Assembly (NCBI GenBank): GCA_030537145.1
Contig: JAUNON010000024.1
Location: 1-40,904 of the forward strand
Length of the DNA: 40,904 bases
Source: Lachnospiraceae bacterium
Lineage (GTDB): Bacteria > Bacillota > Clostridia > Lachnospirales > Lachnospiraceae
Direction: 5' to 3'
The notes under the pieces are model-generated. The model saw nothing but the letters and a program-made list of their open reading frames with translations. It ran no database searches and was not told where the DNA came from. Within the stretch, counting starts at the first letter, position 1. Each line of letters opens with the position of its first letter. Shown in pieces: positions 8,067 to 15,731 of this stretch. The position numbers were made by a program, and so were the translations under genes.

Positions 8067-9590
8067 ATGAGAAAAGAAAAAAGGAGACAATGCTTCGGGA
8101 CGTGGAAGGAAAAGATGAGGAAATTCGAGAGGCTGGCGCTGACTGTGTTTTTGATTGCCTTTATGATATTGCCTGTGCGGGCGGCTGCGGCAGATGATCG
8201 GAAGGAAGGGGTAACAGAGGGAAAGAAAATATTCATTCATCCAAATGGCGTTGCGTTCTGGGGATGGGATGAAACACTATGCAGTGCGCTTCAGGATAAT
8301 TCAGGGGACCTCTATGATTTTATCAGCGAGGGAACGGCGCCCTTTCGGATTCAGACAGTAGCCATTGCGGATAATTATCTGTATATGGATACGTCGAAGG
8401 GGTTGTACCGCATGAACCTGGAAGAGTACAGCCAGGGCTCAAGCGTGGCGCAGCAGTTGTTTGACAGTATGCTGATCAAAGGATTTCAGTTGTATGAAGA
8501 TTATGCCTATTTTTTGTCTGGAAGCACCCTCTGCAGAGTGCCTGTTGCCGGTGGGGATAAGGAGGAACTGGCCACAGGCGCGGAGGATATGGAGCTGACC
8601 AACCAGGGCATTTATTATACGGATGAGGACGGCGGCCTGTTTCTGCTGGAATTTGACGGTTCTGAAAGATCCTTTGTAACAGATACGCCCCGTGAGAGTA
8701 CCTTTACTTTTGGCAGCCAGGCCATTTACTATTGGAGTGAAGAAGAGGACAGCCTTTATCAATATTCATTAGCAGATGAGACGGTTACAAAGGTAGGGCT
8801 GCAGCAGGAATTCGACCCGACGGACTGTGTCTGGGCGGCGGATAATTATCTGCTGTATAGTTCGGGGCTTGACGTATATAAGCATGAACTGAGCACGGGA
8901 AACGAGTGGGAAATGGATTATTTTTACGGGTTAATGGGAAAAGAGGACGGCCTTTTTCTGGATGATATTCTGTACTATGCCATTGGAGATATGGTTTATT
9001 GGGATAATGCGGTGACAGGTGAATGCAAAAAAATAAGTATGGAGGATGCAATATCCGGTGATCAGACGGTTACTTCCTTTGGCGGTGATGGAACGGCTTC
9101 GGGCTCCGATACGGGAGATTCTGGTTCGGCAGACTCCGGAGCCGCTGCGGCAGAGGGCAGCGCTGAGGTGGACAGCGGATCCGGATATGATATTGCAGAA
9201 AATATTTCGATTGGAACCAGTGAAGGAAATGCGTTTGTTTCATCGACTTACTTTACCCTTTATCTGCCGGGGGATGCTGACTGGGATTTTGAGGTGGTGG
9301 ATCAGACAGCGGTCCTTTTCTACCATGTGCCGTCCCGGGAGGCCGGTTGCGGAGGAACCCTTGTGACGATCAAAGCGTATGACTGGGGGGATAACGAATA
9401 CGGAGATTTTCCGTCCTGGAAGATTGCGGGGGTTTCCGATGCAAAGAAATATGTGGCAATTTTCCCCACCGATCTGCAATGTGATCCGGAAAATGATCAG
9501 CAGATGGCAGAATATCAGCGGCTGCTGGAATACGTAAAGCGGATCGACTCTGAAGGGTCAAATAATCCGTTTTCTGTAAATGTATTTTAA
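8067..9590 (+). CDS. Secreted propeller-like protein with C-terminal extra domain
   Basis: The protein is about 507 residues; translation could start at the ATG at 8067 or at the adjacent GTG at 8064, both served by AGGGGG. A basic N-terminus and hydrophobic core (LALTVFLIAFMILPV) followed by RAAAADD form a signal peptide with likely cleavage near residue 38. Residues about 45-335 carry repeated short strands of the type IADNYLYMDTSKGLYRMN and AADNYLLYSSGLDVYK, as in DUF5050-like beta-propellers. Next comes a Gly/Ser/Ala/Asp linker (about 340-375) and a separate domain of about 125 residues beginning IGTSEGNAFVSSTYF. There is no sortase motif or lipobox Cys, so release or loose wall association is likely. 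It ends the signalling locus, and a strong terminator follows. It could present the propeller to the kinase ectodomain, but this is speculation. Confidence 0.82.
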   Translation: MRKEKRRQCFGTWKEKMRKFERLALTVFLIAFMILPVRAAAADDRKEGVTEGKKIFIHPNGVAFWGWDETLCSALQDNSGDLYDFISEGTAPFRIQTVAIADNYLYMDTSKGLYRMNLEEYSQGSSVAQQLFDSMLIKGFQLYEDYAYFLSGSTLCRVPVAGGDKEELATGAEDMELTNQGIYYTDEDGGLFLLEFDGSERSFVTDTPRESTFTFGSQAIYYWSEEEDSLYQYSLADETVTKVGLQQEFDPTDCVWAADNYLLYSSGLDVYKHELSTGNEWEMDYFYGLMGKEDGLFLDDILYYAIGDMVYWDNAVTGECKKISMEDAISGDQTVTSFGGDGTASGSDTGDSGSADSGAAAAEGSAEVDSGSGYDIAENISIGTSEGNAFVSSTYFTLYLPGDADWDFEVVDQTAVLFYHVPSREAGCGGTLVTIKAYDWGDNEYGDFPSWKIAGVSDAKKYVAIFPTDLQCDPENDQQMAEYQRLLEYVKRIDSEGSNNPFSVNVF

Positions 9591-9640
9591 ATCAGCAGCA
9601 AAAGGCCCGCTGATTCGGAGGCTTTGTGTAATATGTATAA

Positions 9641-9678
9641 AAAAGAAGGGATTCGGAAAGGGAATCCCTTCTTTTTTT
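9641..9678 (+). terminator. Intrinsic terminator after the propeller gene
   Basis: A perfect 10-bp stem GAAGGGATTC/GAATCCCTTC (9645-9654 with 9662-9671) closes a 7-nt loop. It is preceded by four A and followed by seven T. The A/T flanks make it potentially bidirectional. It insulates the sugar operon from the upstream locus. Confidence 0.92.
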
Positions 9679-9703
9679 GTGAATAAATCGGTGAATATAT
9701 TTA

Positions 9704-9733
9704 TTGACAAAACGATGATGGAAGTGCTAGAAT
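9704..9733 (+). promoter_or_regulatory. Promoter of the sugar transport/phosphorylase operon
   Basis: The -35 is TTGACA (9704-9709) and the -10 is TAGAAT (9728-9733), with an 18-bp spacer ending in TGC, an extended -10 element. Transcription would begin near 9740, inside the first LacI-type palindrome. This leaves a leader of about 215 nt before the binding-protein gene. Confidence 0.85.
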
Positions 9734-9736
9734 AGA

Positions 9737-9748
9737 TTTAACGTTAAA
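9737..9748. promoter_or_regulatory. LacI-family operator O1
   Basis: The perfect palindrome TTTAACGTTAAA begins 3 bp after the -10 box and covers the expected transcription start. A central CG within an A/T-flanked dyad is typical of LacI/GalR-family operators. The likely ligand is the LacI-family protein encoded at 18079-19113. Confidence 0.75.
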
Positions 9749-9827
9749 CCAACTAAAAAATAGGAAATAAATAGAAAAAAATGTGCATAATGATGATAAA
9801 AAAGAAAACGCACATAAATTTTTTAAG

Positions 9828-9845
9828 AAGTTTAACATTAAACTT
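9828..9845. promoter_or_regulatory. LacI-family operator O2
   Basis: AAGTTTAACATTAAACTT has perfect 8-bp arms around a central CA and shares the TTTAAC/TTAAA core with O1. The centres of the two sites are 94 bp apart, close to nine helical turns, which puts them on the same face of the DNA. Looping by a tetrameric repressor or cooperative binding is possible. Confidence 0.7.
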
Positions 9846-9956
9846 AGACAAAACAGCAATGGAGAGGGACGGGTTAAAACAGCGGCTTTAGCTGCTGATA
9901 AGGAAACGAAAATCAAAGGCCGAAGGGCACGATGAAAGAAAGGAAGGATAAGTTTT

Positions 9957-11342
9957 ATGAAAAGAAGAGTTGCAGGTTTATTAGGAGCTACATTGGCCGC
10001 ATCTATGATGCTTGGCGTAGCAGCACAGGCAGCAGATATCACAGTTAATCTGGGGATCTGGCCGGAGGACACACTGACCGATGAAATCACTATGCATGAG
10101 GGATTTTTGGAGAAGATGAAAGAGCTTCGCCCGGATGTAGAATACGTTCCGGCATACTACAAATATTCTACCGATACCTTTATGCCGATGGTAGAGGCCA
10201 GTACAGTACCTACTGTATTTGAGTCATGGTTCACGGAGCCGCAGAAGCTGATTAAGCAGGGCGCAGTGGCAGATATTACCGATCAACTGGAAGAGAGAGG
10301 ATGGCTGGATGCCATGAATCCCGCAATCCGCGAGCTGCTTTCCGATGAAAACGGACGCATTTACGGAACTCCGCGTGATGGCTATGCGCTGGGCCTGATG
10401 GTGAATGTGGATCTCTTTAAACAGGCGGGCCTGGTTGATGAGAACGGTGTTCCGAAATTCCCGCAGACCTGGGATGAGCTGGCAGAGGACGCAAAAGCAA
10501 TCAAGGAAGCTACTGGTGCTGCAGGTCTTTGCCTCCTGGCAAAGGATAACGCAGGCGGATGGCACTTCAGCAATATCGCCTGGGCATTCGGCGCTACCCT
10601 GGTAACAGAAAATGAAGATGGCACCTTCACTGCTAATCTGGCTTCCGATGAAGCGATTGCAGCTATGGAATATGTAAAATCTCTGAAATGGGAATATGAC
10701 GTGCTGACAGCAGATCCTACCAGTGAGGATTGGGGCACCGGCTTCACACAGATCGCTACCGATAACGCGGCTATGTATATCGCAGCAAACGATGCAGTAA
10801 ACCAGCCTACGGCAGGCAATGGCATGGCTTTGGAAAATCTGGCTATGTGTGCAATTCCTGCAGGCCCTGGCGGACAGTACTCCCTGTCAGGCGGTACACC
10901 GTACATGTTCTCGAAGGATGCTACTCCGGAAGAGATCGATGCAGCTTTAGATTATCTGGAAGTAATGGGTAAATGCCCGGTAGTATCCGATGAGACGGTG
11001 TCAGGTCTGGAAGCAGATGCGCAGATGAGAAAAGATGCAGGCATCCCGGTGATCCAGAAATTCCCCTGCTGGATTAATGAGGACTTCCTGGCAGCGGAAG
11101 AAAAATCCATTGAAGAAAATGCGAACGTAGATCCGGCCCTGTATCAGCCTTACTTTGATGCAGTATCCGCAGACGGACTTCGTACTGAGGAACCGGGACA
11201 GACTCAGGATATGTATGCTGAGCTTACCAAAGTTCTGCAGGCAGTTTTAACTGACGAAAGCGCTGACGTTGCATCACTGATGCAGACGGCGAACGAGAAC
11301 TATCAGACGATCCTGGATAATGCGGCACCGGCAGCAGAATAA
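9957..11342 (+). CDS. ABC transporter sugar-binding protein
   Basis: This 461-residue protein of the extracellular solute-binding family 1 (MalE-like) type starts after AGGAAGGA. A typical signal peptide (KRRVAGLLGATLAASMMLG) ends in AAQAAD, giving signal-peptidase-I cleavage around residue 24. Surprisingly there is no lipobox cysteine, although most Gram-positive binding proteins are lipoproteins. The body has the family's alternating alpha/beta pattern, with an aromatic-rich sugar-site region (ESWFTEP, NAGGWHFSNIAWAFG). It would deliver an alpha-glucoside, probably a disaccharide, to the two permeases that follow. It is the first gene of the LacI-controlled operon. A 281-bp structured gap separates it from the permeases, which may let this gene be expressed at a higher level. 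The exact ligand cannot be read from the sequence. Confidence 0.93.
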   Translation: MKRRVAGLLGATLAASMMLGVAAQAADITVNLGIWPEDTLTDEITMHEGFLEKMKELRPDVEYVPAYYKYSTDTFMPMVEASTVPTVFESWFTEPQKLIKQGAVADITDQLEERGWLDAMNPAIRELLSDENGRIYGTPRDGYALGLMVNVDLFKQAGLVDENGVPKFPQTWDELAEDAKAIKEATGAAGLCLLAKDNAGGWHFSNIAWAFGATLVTENEDGTFTANLASDEAIAAMEYVKSLKWEYDVLTADPTSEDWGTGFTQIATDNAAMYIAANDAVNQPTAGNGMALENLAMCAIPAGPGGQYSLSGGTPYMFSKDATPEEIDAALDYLEVMGKCPVVSDETVSGLEADAQMRKDAGIPVIQKFPCWINEDFLAAEEKSIEENANVDPALYQPYFDAVSADGLRTEEPGQTQDMYAELTKVLQAVLTDESADVASLMQTANENYQTILDNAAPAAE

Positions 11343-11402
11343 AAACGGCAGTGTCTGACCCTTTATAAGAGGAGACAGACAATCTGACGAAAATAGAAGA
11401 AG

Positions 11403-11545
11403 GTAACAGTTCAGCCCAGGGCTTTGCACTGGCTGCAAAGCCCGTAAGAACAAGTGACGGTTGAAAAGAAACCAGCCACTTCGCCGAAGGCGAACTTTAA
11501 ATGGGCTGGGTTCCGTAACAGTTTAGCGGAAGGCTGAACTGCTGC
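11403..11545. repeat. Palindromic repeat copy B, expanded form
   Basis: GTAACAGTTCAGCC (11403-11416) is complementary to GGCTGAACTGCTGC (11532-11545) with a 10-bp perfect core. A second direct copy, GTAACAGTTTAGCG (11515-11528), lies just inside the right end. The inner 100 nt hold a 10-bp perfect hairpin (11419-11443) and a TTCGCC/GGCGAA hairpin flanked by AACC-AGCC/GGCTGGGTT pairing. It belongs to the same family as copies A and C but is interrupted by extra structured sequence. Confidence 0.6.
11419..11443 (+). other. Hairpin in binding-protein/permease gap
   Basis: The perfect 10-bp stem GGGCTTTGCA/TGCAAAGCCC has a 5-nt loop. There is no T-run after it, so it more likely stabilises the 3' end of the upstream mRNA segment than terminates transcription. 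Confidence 0.6.
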
Positions 11546-11586
11546 AGAAGAAGCGCTTCGCGCAGGGTGCGCGGGGCGCTTCTTCT
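11546..11586 (+). promoter_or_regulatory. Strong hairpin before permease genes, possible attenuator
   Basis: AGAAGAAGCGC (11546-11556) pairs perfectly with GCGCTTCTTCT (11576-11586), and an inner GCGC/GCGC stem extends it. It is followed by ATAAAGG rather than a T-run. Placed between the binding-protein gene and the permeases, it could lower read-through or protect the upstream message from 3' decay, as known for malE-type operons. Confidence 0.55.
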
Positions 11587-11623
11587 ATAAAGGTGAAAAT
11601 CCTTCGCAAAAGAGGTGGAAATT

Positions 11624-12508
11624 ATGAAAAAAAAGACAAAATTTAAGCGCAGGGATCTTATGAGCTGGCTGGTTATGCTGCCGTCCGTGATCCTCTTTGC
11701 ATTTTATGTCTGGGAGCCGCTGCTGGAAAACGTCAGGCTCTCTCTTTACAGCACGATTCGTTATCAGACCATTGACTTTGTAGGATTGGCCAACTACAGC
11801 CGTGTACTGAAGGTGCCGGATTTTATGGCGGCATTTAAAAATACTTTTTCCTATACCTTCTGGTCTCTTTTGATCGGGTTCTTTGTGCCGATGATTATGG
11901 CAGTATTGATTTCCGAGACGGTTCATTTGAAGAGCTTTTTCCGTGTAGGCGTTTATTTCCCGAATATCGTACCCGGTTTGGCCACAATCTGGATTTGGAA
12001 TTACTTTTTTACCCCGGGACCCACCGGCGTATTGAATATTTTGCTTGGGAAAATAGGGATTGCGCCTCAGGTTTGGTTAAATGACAGCCGGTGGACCATT
12101 CCGCTGATCGTTATTACCATGACCTGGAAGGCGGCCGGTTCCACCGCATTGATTTATATGGCCAGCATCAGCGGCATCAGTGCTGACCTTTATGAGGCGG
12201 CCACCATTGACGGCGCCACGATCTGGCAGAGAATTAAAAATATAACGCTGCCCAGCATCACAGGGCTGGCAAGGACACTACTGATTCTCCAGGTGATTTC
12301 CGTATTCCAGATTTTGTATGAGCCCATGGTACTGAAAAATGGCGGACCAAACAATGCGAGTATTTCCCTGATGATGCTGGTTTACCGTTTCGCATTCCGT
12401 GACAGTGATTTTTCAGGTGCGGCAGCTATGTCGGTTATGATTTGTATCATTCTGATCCTGCTGAGCGGACTGTATATGAAGCTGACCAGGAAAAAAGAAG
12501 AATACTAG
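11624..12508 (+). CDS. ABC sugar transporter permease (MalF/UgpA type)
   Basis: The start is the ATG at 11624, with AGAGGTGG about 6 nt before it; the GTG at 11615 lies within that binding site and is unlikely. The 294-residue product has six predicted membrane helices. The cytoplasmic EAA loop is at about 191-210 (EAATIDGATIWQRIKNITLP), the surface that docks the ATPase. It forms a heterodimer with the next gene product and receives sugar from the binding protein encoded upstream. The next gene starts 12 bp downstream, so the two are co-translated. No ATPase gene is present in the locus, so a shared MsmX/UgpC-like ATPase encoded elsewhere must energise it. Confidence 0.93.
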   Translation: MKKKTKFKRRDLMSWLVMLPSVILFAFYVWEPLLENVRLSLYSTIRYQTIDFVGLANYSRVLKVPDFMAAFKNTFSYTFWSLLIGFFVPMIMAVLISETVHLKSFFRVGVYFPNIVPGLATIWIWNYFFTPGPTGVLNILLGKIGIAPQVWLNDSRWTIPLIVITMTWKAAGSTALIYMASISGISADLYEAATIDGATIWQRIKNITLPSITGLARTLLILQVISVFQILYEPMVLKNGGPNNASISLMMLVYRFAFRDSDFSGAAAMSVMICIILILLSGLYMKLTRKKEEY

Positions 12509-12520
12509 GAGGGAGCGCAT

Positions 12521-13399
12521 ATGTTTTTTAAGAAATATTATGATAAACGTGATGGAGCAATCCGCGGCTATGATATGCACTCCAGAAGCTCCAGAGTGCT
12601 CAGCGTGCTGATCATGCTGATGTGTGTTGTAATGGTAATGATTGCCCTGTTTCCCATTGTGTGGGTCTTTTTGGCGGCATTCAAGGATATTAAGGATTTC
12701 AACACAAACGTATCTCTTCTGCCCTCCCACTTTGATTTTGCAGGAGTGGCAAAAACCTGGGGACAACTGAAGTTTTCAAAGTTTTATGTGAATTCTATCA
12801 TATTGGTGGTGGGCAGCGTTTTCTGCGCCATTCTCTTTAATGGTTTGCTGGCTTACGGCCTTGCGGTGCTGAAGCCCAAAGGATATAAGGTGATTCAGGC
12901 GCTGGTGATGTGGAGTCTGCTGATCCCGTCTACCGCCAGTATCGTTGCACTGTTTAGAAACATCAATATGCTGGGCATGAGCAGGAGCTTTCTTCCGCTG
13001 TGGCTGGCATACGGAGCAAATGCTTTCTGGGTGGTATTGTTTAAAGAGTTTTTTGAGGAGCTGCCCACAGAGCTTCTGGAGGCGGCCAGACTGGACGGCT
13101 GCGGCACGCTGCAGGTATTTCTGAAAATGGTATTGCCCCTGTCCAAACCGATCATCATGGTAGTGGCCATCTTTGCCGTGACCACTTCATGGTCTGACTT
13201 CCTGCTTCCGTATCTGGTATTGAACGGTTCCGGAAAAGAGACGGTTATGGTAAAACTGTTCAGCTTTAAGGATACGCCTACCAATGCGGTGGCTATGCTG
13301 CGGGCGGTCATGTTCTCCATTATCCCTCCCACAATTCTGTTTGTTCTTTTCCAGAAACAGATTACGGACGGTGCGGCGGCCGGAGCAGTAAAAGGCTGA
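12521..13399 (+). CDS. ABC sugar transporter permease (MalG/UgpE type)
   Basis: This 292-residue partner permease starts after AGGAGGG. A hydrophilic N-terminal tail of about 25 residues precedes six membrane helices. The EAA loop at about 187-207 reads EAARLDGCGTLQVFLKMVLP, the classic MalG-type signature with the DG pair. The protein ends in the short GAAAGAVKG tail typical of this family. It completes the importer core with the preceding permease and the binding protein. It is followed after 28 bp by the first GH65 gene, so uptake and phosphorolysis are transcribed together. Substrate specificity is expected to match the GH65 enzymes, that is an alpha-glucoside, but cannot be assigned further. 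Confidence 0.93.
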   Translation: MFFKKYYDKRDGAIRGYDMHSRSSRVLSVLIMLMCVVMVMIALFPIVWVFLAAFKDIKDFNTNVSLLPSHFDFAGVAKTWGQLKFSKFYVNSIILVVGSVFCAILFNGLLAYGLAVLKPKGYKVIQALVMWSLLIPSTASIVALFRNINMLGMSRSFLPLWLAYGANAFWVVLFKEFFEELPTELLEAARLDGCGTLQVFLKMVLPLSKPIIMVVAIFAVTTSWSDFLLPYLVLNGSGKETVMVKLFSFKDTPTNAVAMLRAVMFSIIPPTILFVLFQKQITDGAAAGAVKG

Positions 13400-13427
13400 T
13401 AACAATTAGAGAACGGGGAAAACGACT

Positions 13428-15731
13428 ATGGCTAAAATTGCGGACATTTATTTTAAAGAGCATCCCTGGCAGATTATCGAGGAGGGCTTCGATCCTGAGC
13501 ATGCGCAGGTGGCAGAATCTGTTTTTGCTCTGGCCAATGAGTATATGGGAGTCCGGGGATATTTTGAGGAAGGATATTCCGGAAAGAGCCTGAAGGGCAG
13601 TTACTTCGGAGGTATCTACGAACAGAAAAAACAGGAATCCTCCTCCTATGTGGGAATTCCTGATATCACGGAGTTTATGGTAAATGCAGTGGATTGGCTG
13701 TACACAAGAATAGAGGCTGAGGGACAGCAGTTGGATTTGCATACAGCCGTCATCCGGGATTTTTCCAGAACCCTGGATTTCAGAAGCGGACTGCTGAAAA
13801 GAAGCTTTCTGTGGGAGATTGAGCCGGGGAAAACGCTGCAGGTAACGCTGGAACGTATTTTGTCCATGGAGCAGGTGGATACGGCGGCTCAGAAAATTAC
13901 GCTGACCCCTCTGGATTTTTCCGGTGATATTACGGTAAGGGCAGGACTGGACACTTCTATTGTCCATGGGAATGCAAAAGAAAATTTCTGGGACTGTCTG
14001 TCCGTGGGAACGGAAGAAAATACACTGACAATGACGGCGCAGACGGTACATACAAAGCAGCAGATTTGTTCTGCCATTCGTCTGGAGGGGCAGGATTTCA
14101 TTCCGGCAGGATGTGAGCAGGAGGAGAAGAAGGCGGTGCTGGTTTATTCCCTTCCGGCCAAAAAAGGAGACAGCTATGTGCTGGAACGCCGTGTGTGCAA
14201 TCTGGTGTGCAGAAGCAGTGAAGAGAGGGAAGCGTTTGCAGCTCAGTGCTCCGCAGCGGGAAAACGGCTGGATCAAATTTCCTTTTCCTCAATTTTAGAG
14301 CGGAATACCTCCTGGTGGGGACAGGTTTGGAGGAACTGCGACATAGAAATCAATGGGGATCCGGCGAATCAGCAGGGGATTCGGTTTTGCATTTTTCAAC
14401 TGTTCCAAACGTATCACGGTGCGGTAAAGGGCAGCAACATCGGCGCCAAGGGACTGACCGGAGAGGCCTACAACGGAAATGCATTCTGGGATACGGAAAC
14501 CTACTGTCTGCCCTTCTTCCTGTTTAACGATCTGGAGGGCGGAAAAAATCTTCTGTATTTCCGCTACCGGACTTTGGAGGAGGCAAAGAAGCGGGCAAAA
14601 GAGCTGGATTGCCAGGGGGCCTTTTACCCCATTGCCACCATCAGCGGCAAAGAGTGCTGTAATCTGTGGCAGCATTCCAGCCTACAGTTACAGGCCTCCA
14701 CAGCAGTGGCCTACGGCATCTGGTTTTATGAAAAGATGTCGGGGGATCAGGAATTTCTGGCAGGTCCGGGACTGGAAATGCTGATTGAGATCTGCAGAAT
14801 GCTGGCTACCAGGGGGGACTTCTCCGGAGACGGCAGCCGCTATGGTTATTTCTGCGTCATGGGGCCGGATGAATTCCAGATGATGGTAAATCACAACTGC
14901 TATACCAATTATATGGGGCGTTTTACCTTCCGCTATACGCTGGAGGTGATCGGAAAATTGAAAAAAGAGGATGCAAAAAAGCTTTCTGAGACAGCGGAAA
15001 AAACCGGGCTGACGCAGGAAGAGCAGGAGCAGTGGCAGAGAATGGCGGACCGCATGTACATTCCCTACGATGAGGAGAAAAAGCTGTATGAGCAGCATGA
15101 GGGATTTTTCACTCTGCCGCATGTAGATGTGGATCAGATTCCGGTGGAAGAGTTTCCTCTGTATCATCACTGGTCGTATGACCGGATTTACCGGAATGAT
15201 ATGATTAAGCAGCCGGATGTTCTGATGATGATGCTGTTGTTTAACGGTTCCTTCAGCGAGGAAGAGCTGCGGGTGAACTATGAATATTATGAACCGCGCT
15301 GCATCCATGAAAGCTCGCTGTCTCCGTCGGTGCATTCGATTCTGGCCAGCCAGTTGAAAAAACGGAAGGAAGCATATGAATTTTTCCGTTTTGCCACCCG
15401 GATGGATTTGGATAATTACAACCGCAACAGCGGGGAGGGGATCCATACCACCTCCATTGCAGCGGCGTGGATGAATATTGTGTACGGGTTCGGCGGACTG
15501 CGCTCGGACGGAGTATGTCTGGCTCTGAATCCGTCTATCCCGGATCAGTGGAACAGCTACTCTTTCCATCTGCATTATGGAGAGGATGTCCTGACCGTGC
15601 AGGTGGACAGGGACAAGACCACCGTTCTTACAGAGAAGGGTACTGAAGTGAAAGTGAAATTGTACGGGGAAGAGATTACGCTGGGAAAAGAACCGGTCTG
15701 CGTGGCGATTCCCGGGGAATGGAGAGAATAG
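13428..15731 (+). CDS. GH65 inverting alpha-glucoside phosphorylase (1)
   Basis: The 767-residue protein starts after ACGGGG. It has the GH65 layout: an N-terminal beta-sandwich (about 1-270), a linker helix pair, an (alpha/alpha)6 catalytic barrel and a small C-terminal beta domain. The general acid is predicted to be E482 in MGPDEFQMMVNHNCYTN, and GIHTTS (about 669-674) matches the phosphate-binding segment of maltose-phosphorylase-like enzymes. Family members phosphorolyse maltose, kojibiose, nigerose, trehalose or related glucosides to beta-glucose-1-phosphate with inversion. The neighbouring beta-phosphoglucomutase supports this product. The acceptor-side residues cannot be judged by eye, so the linkage is unknown. 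The next gene begins directly at the base after its stop codon. A GH65 hydrolase is a less likely alternative given the HTTS phosphate-site signature. Confidence 0.92.
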   Translation: MAKIADIYFKEHPWQIIEEGFDPEHAQVAESVFALANEYMGVRGYFEEGYSGKSLKGSYFGGIYEQKKQESSSYVGIPDITEFMVNAVDWLYTRIEAEGQQLDLHTAVIRDFSRTLDFRSGLLKRSFLWEIEPGKTLQVTLERILSMEQVDTAAQKITLTPLDFSGDITVRAGLDTSIVHGNAKENFWDCLSVGTEENTLTMTAQTVHTKQQICSAIRLEGQDFIPAGCEQEEKKAVLVYSLPAKKGDSYVLERRVCNLVCRSSEEREAFAAQCSAAGKRLDQISFSSILERNTSWWGQVWRNCDIEINGDPANQQGIRFCIFQLFQTYHGAVKGSNIGAKGLTGEAYNGNAFWDTETYCLPFFLFNDLEGGKNLLYFRYRTLEEAKKRAKELDCQGAFYPIATISGKECCNLWQHSSLQLQASTAVAYGIWFYEKMSGDQEFLAGPGLEMLIEICRMLATRGDFSGDGSRYGYFCVMGPDEFQMMVNHNCYTNYMGRFTFRYTLEVIGKLKKEDAKKLSETAEKTGLTQEEQEQWQRMADRMYIPYDEEKKLYEQHEGFFTLPHVDVDQIPVEEFPLYHHWSYDRIYRNDMIKQPDVLMMMLLFNGSFSEEELRVNYEYYEPRCIHESSLSPSVHSILASQLKKRKEAYEFFRFATRMDLDNYNRNSGEGIHTTSIAAAWMNIVYGFGGLRSDGVCLALNPSIPDQWNSYSFHLHYGEDVLTVQVDRDKTTVLTEKGTEVKVKLYGEEITLGKEPVCVAIPGEWRE

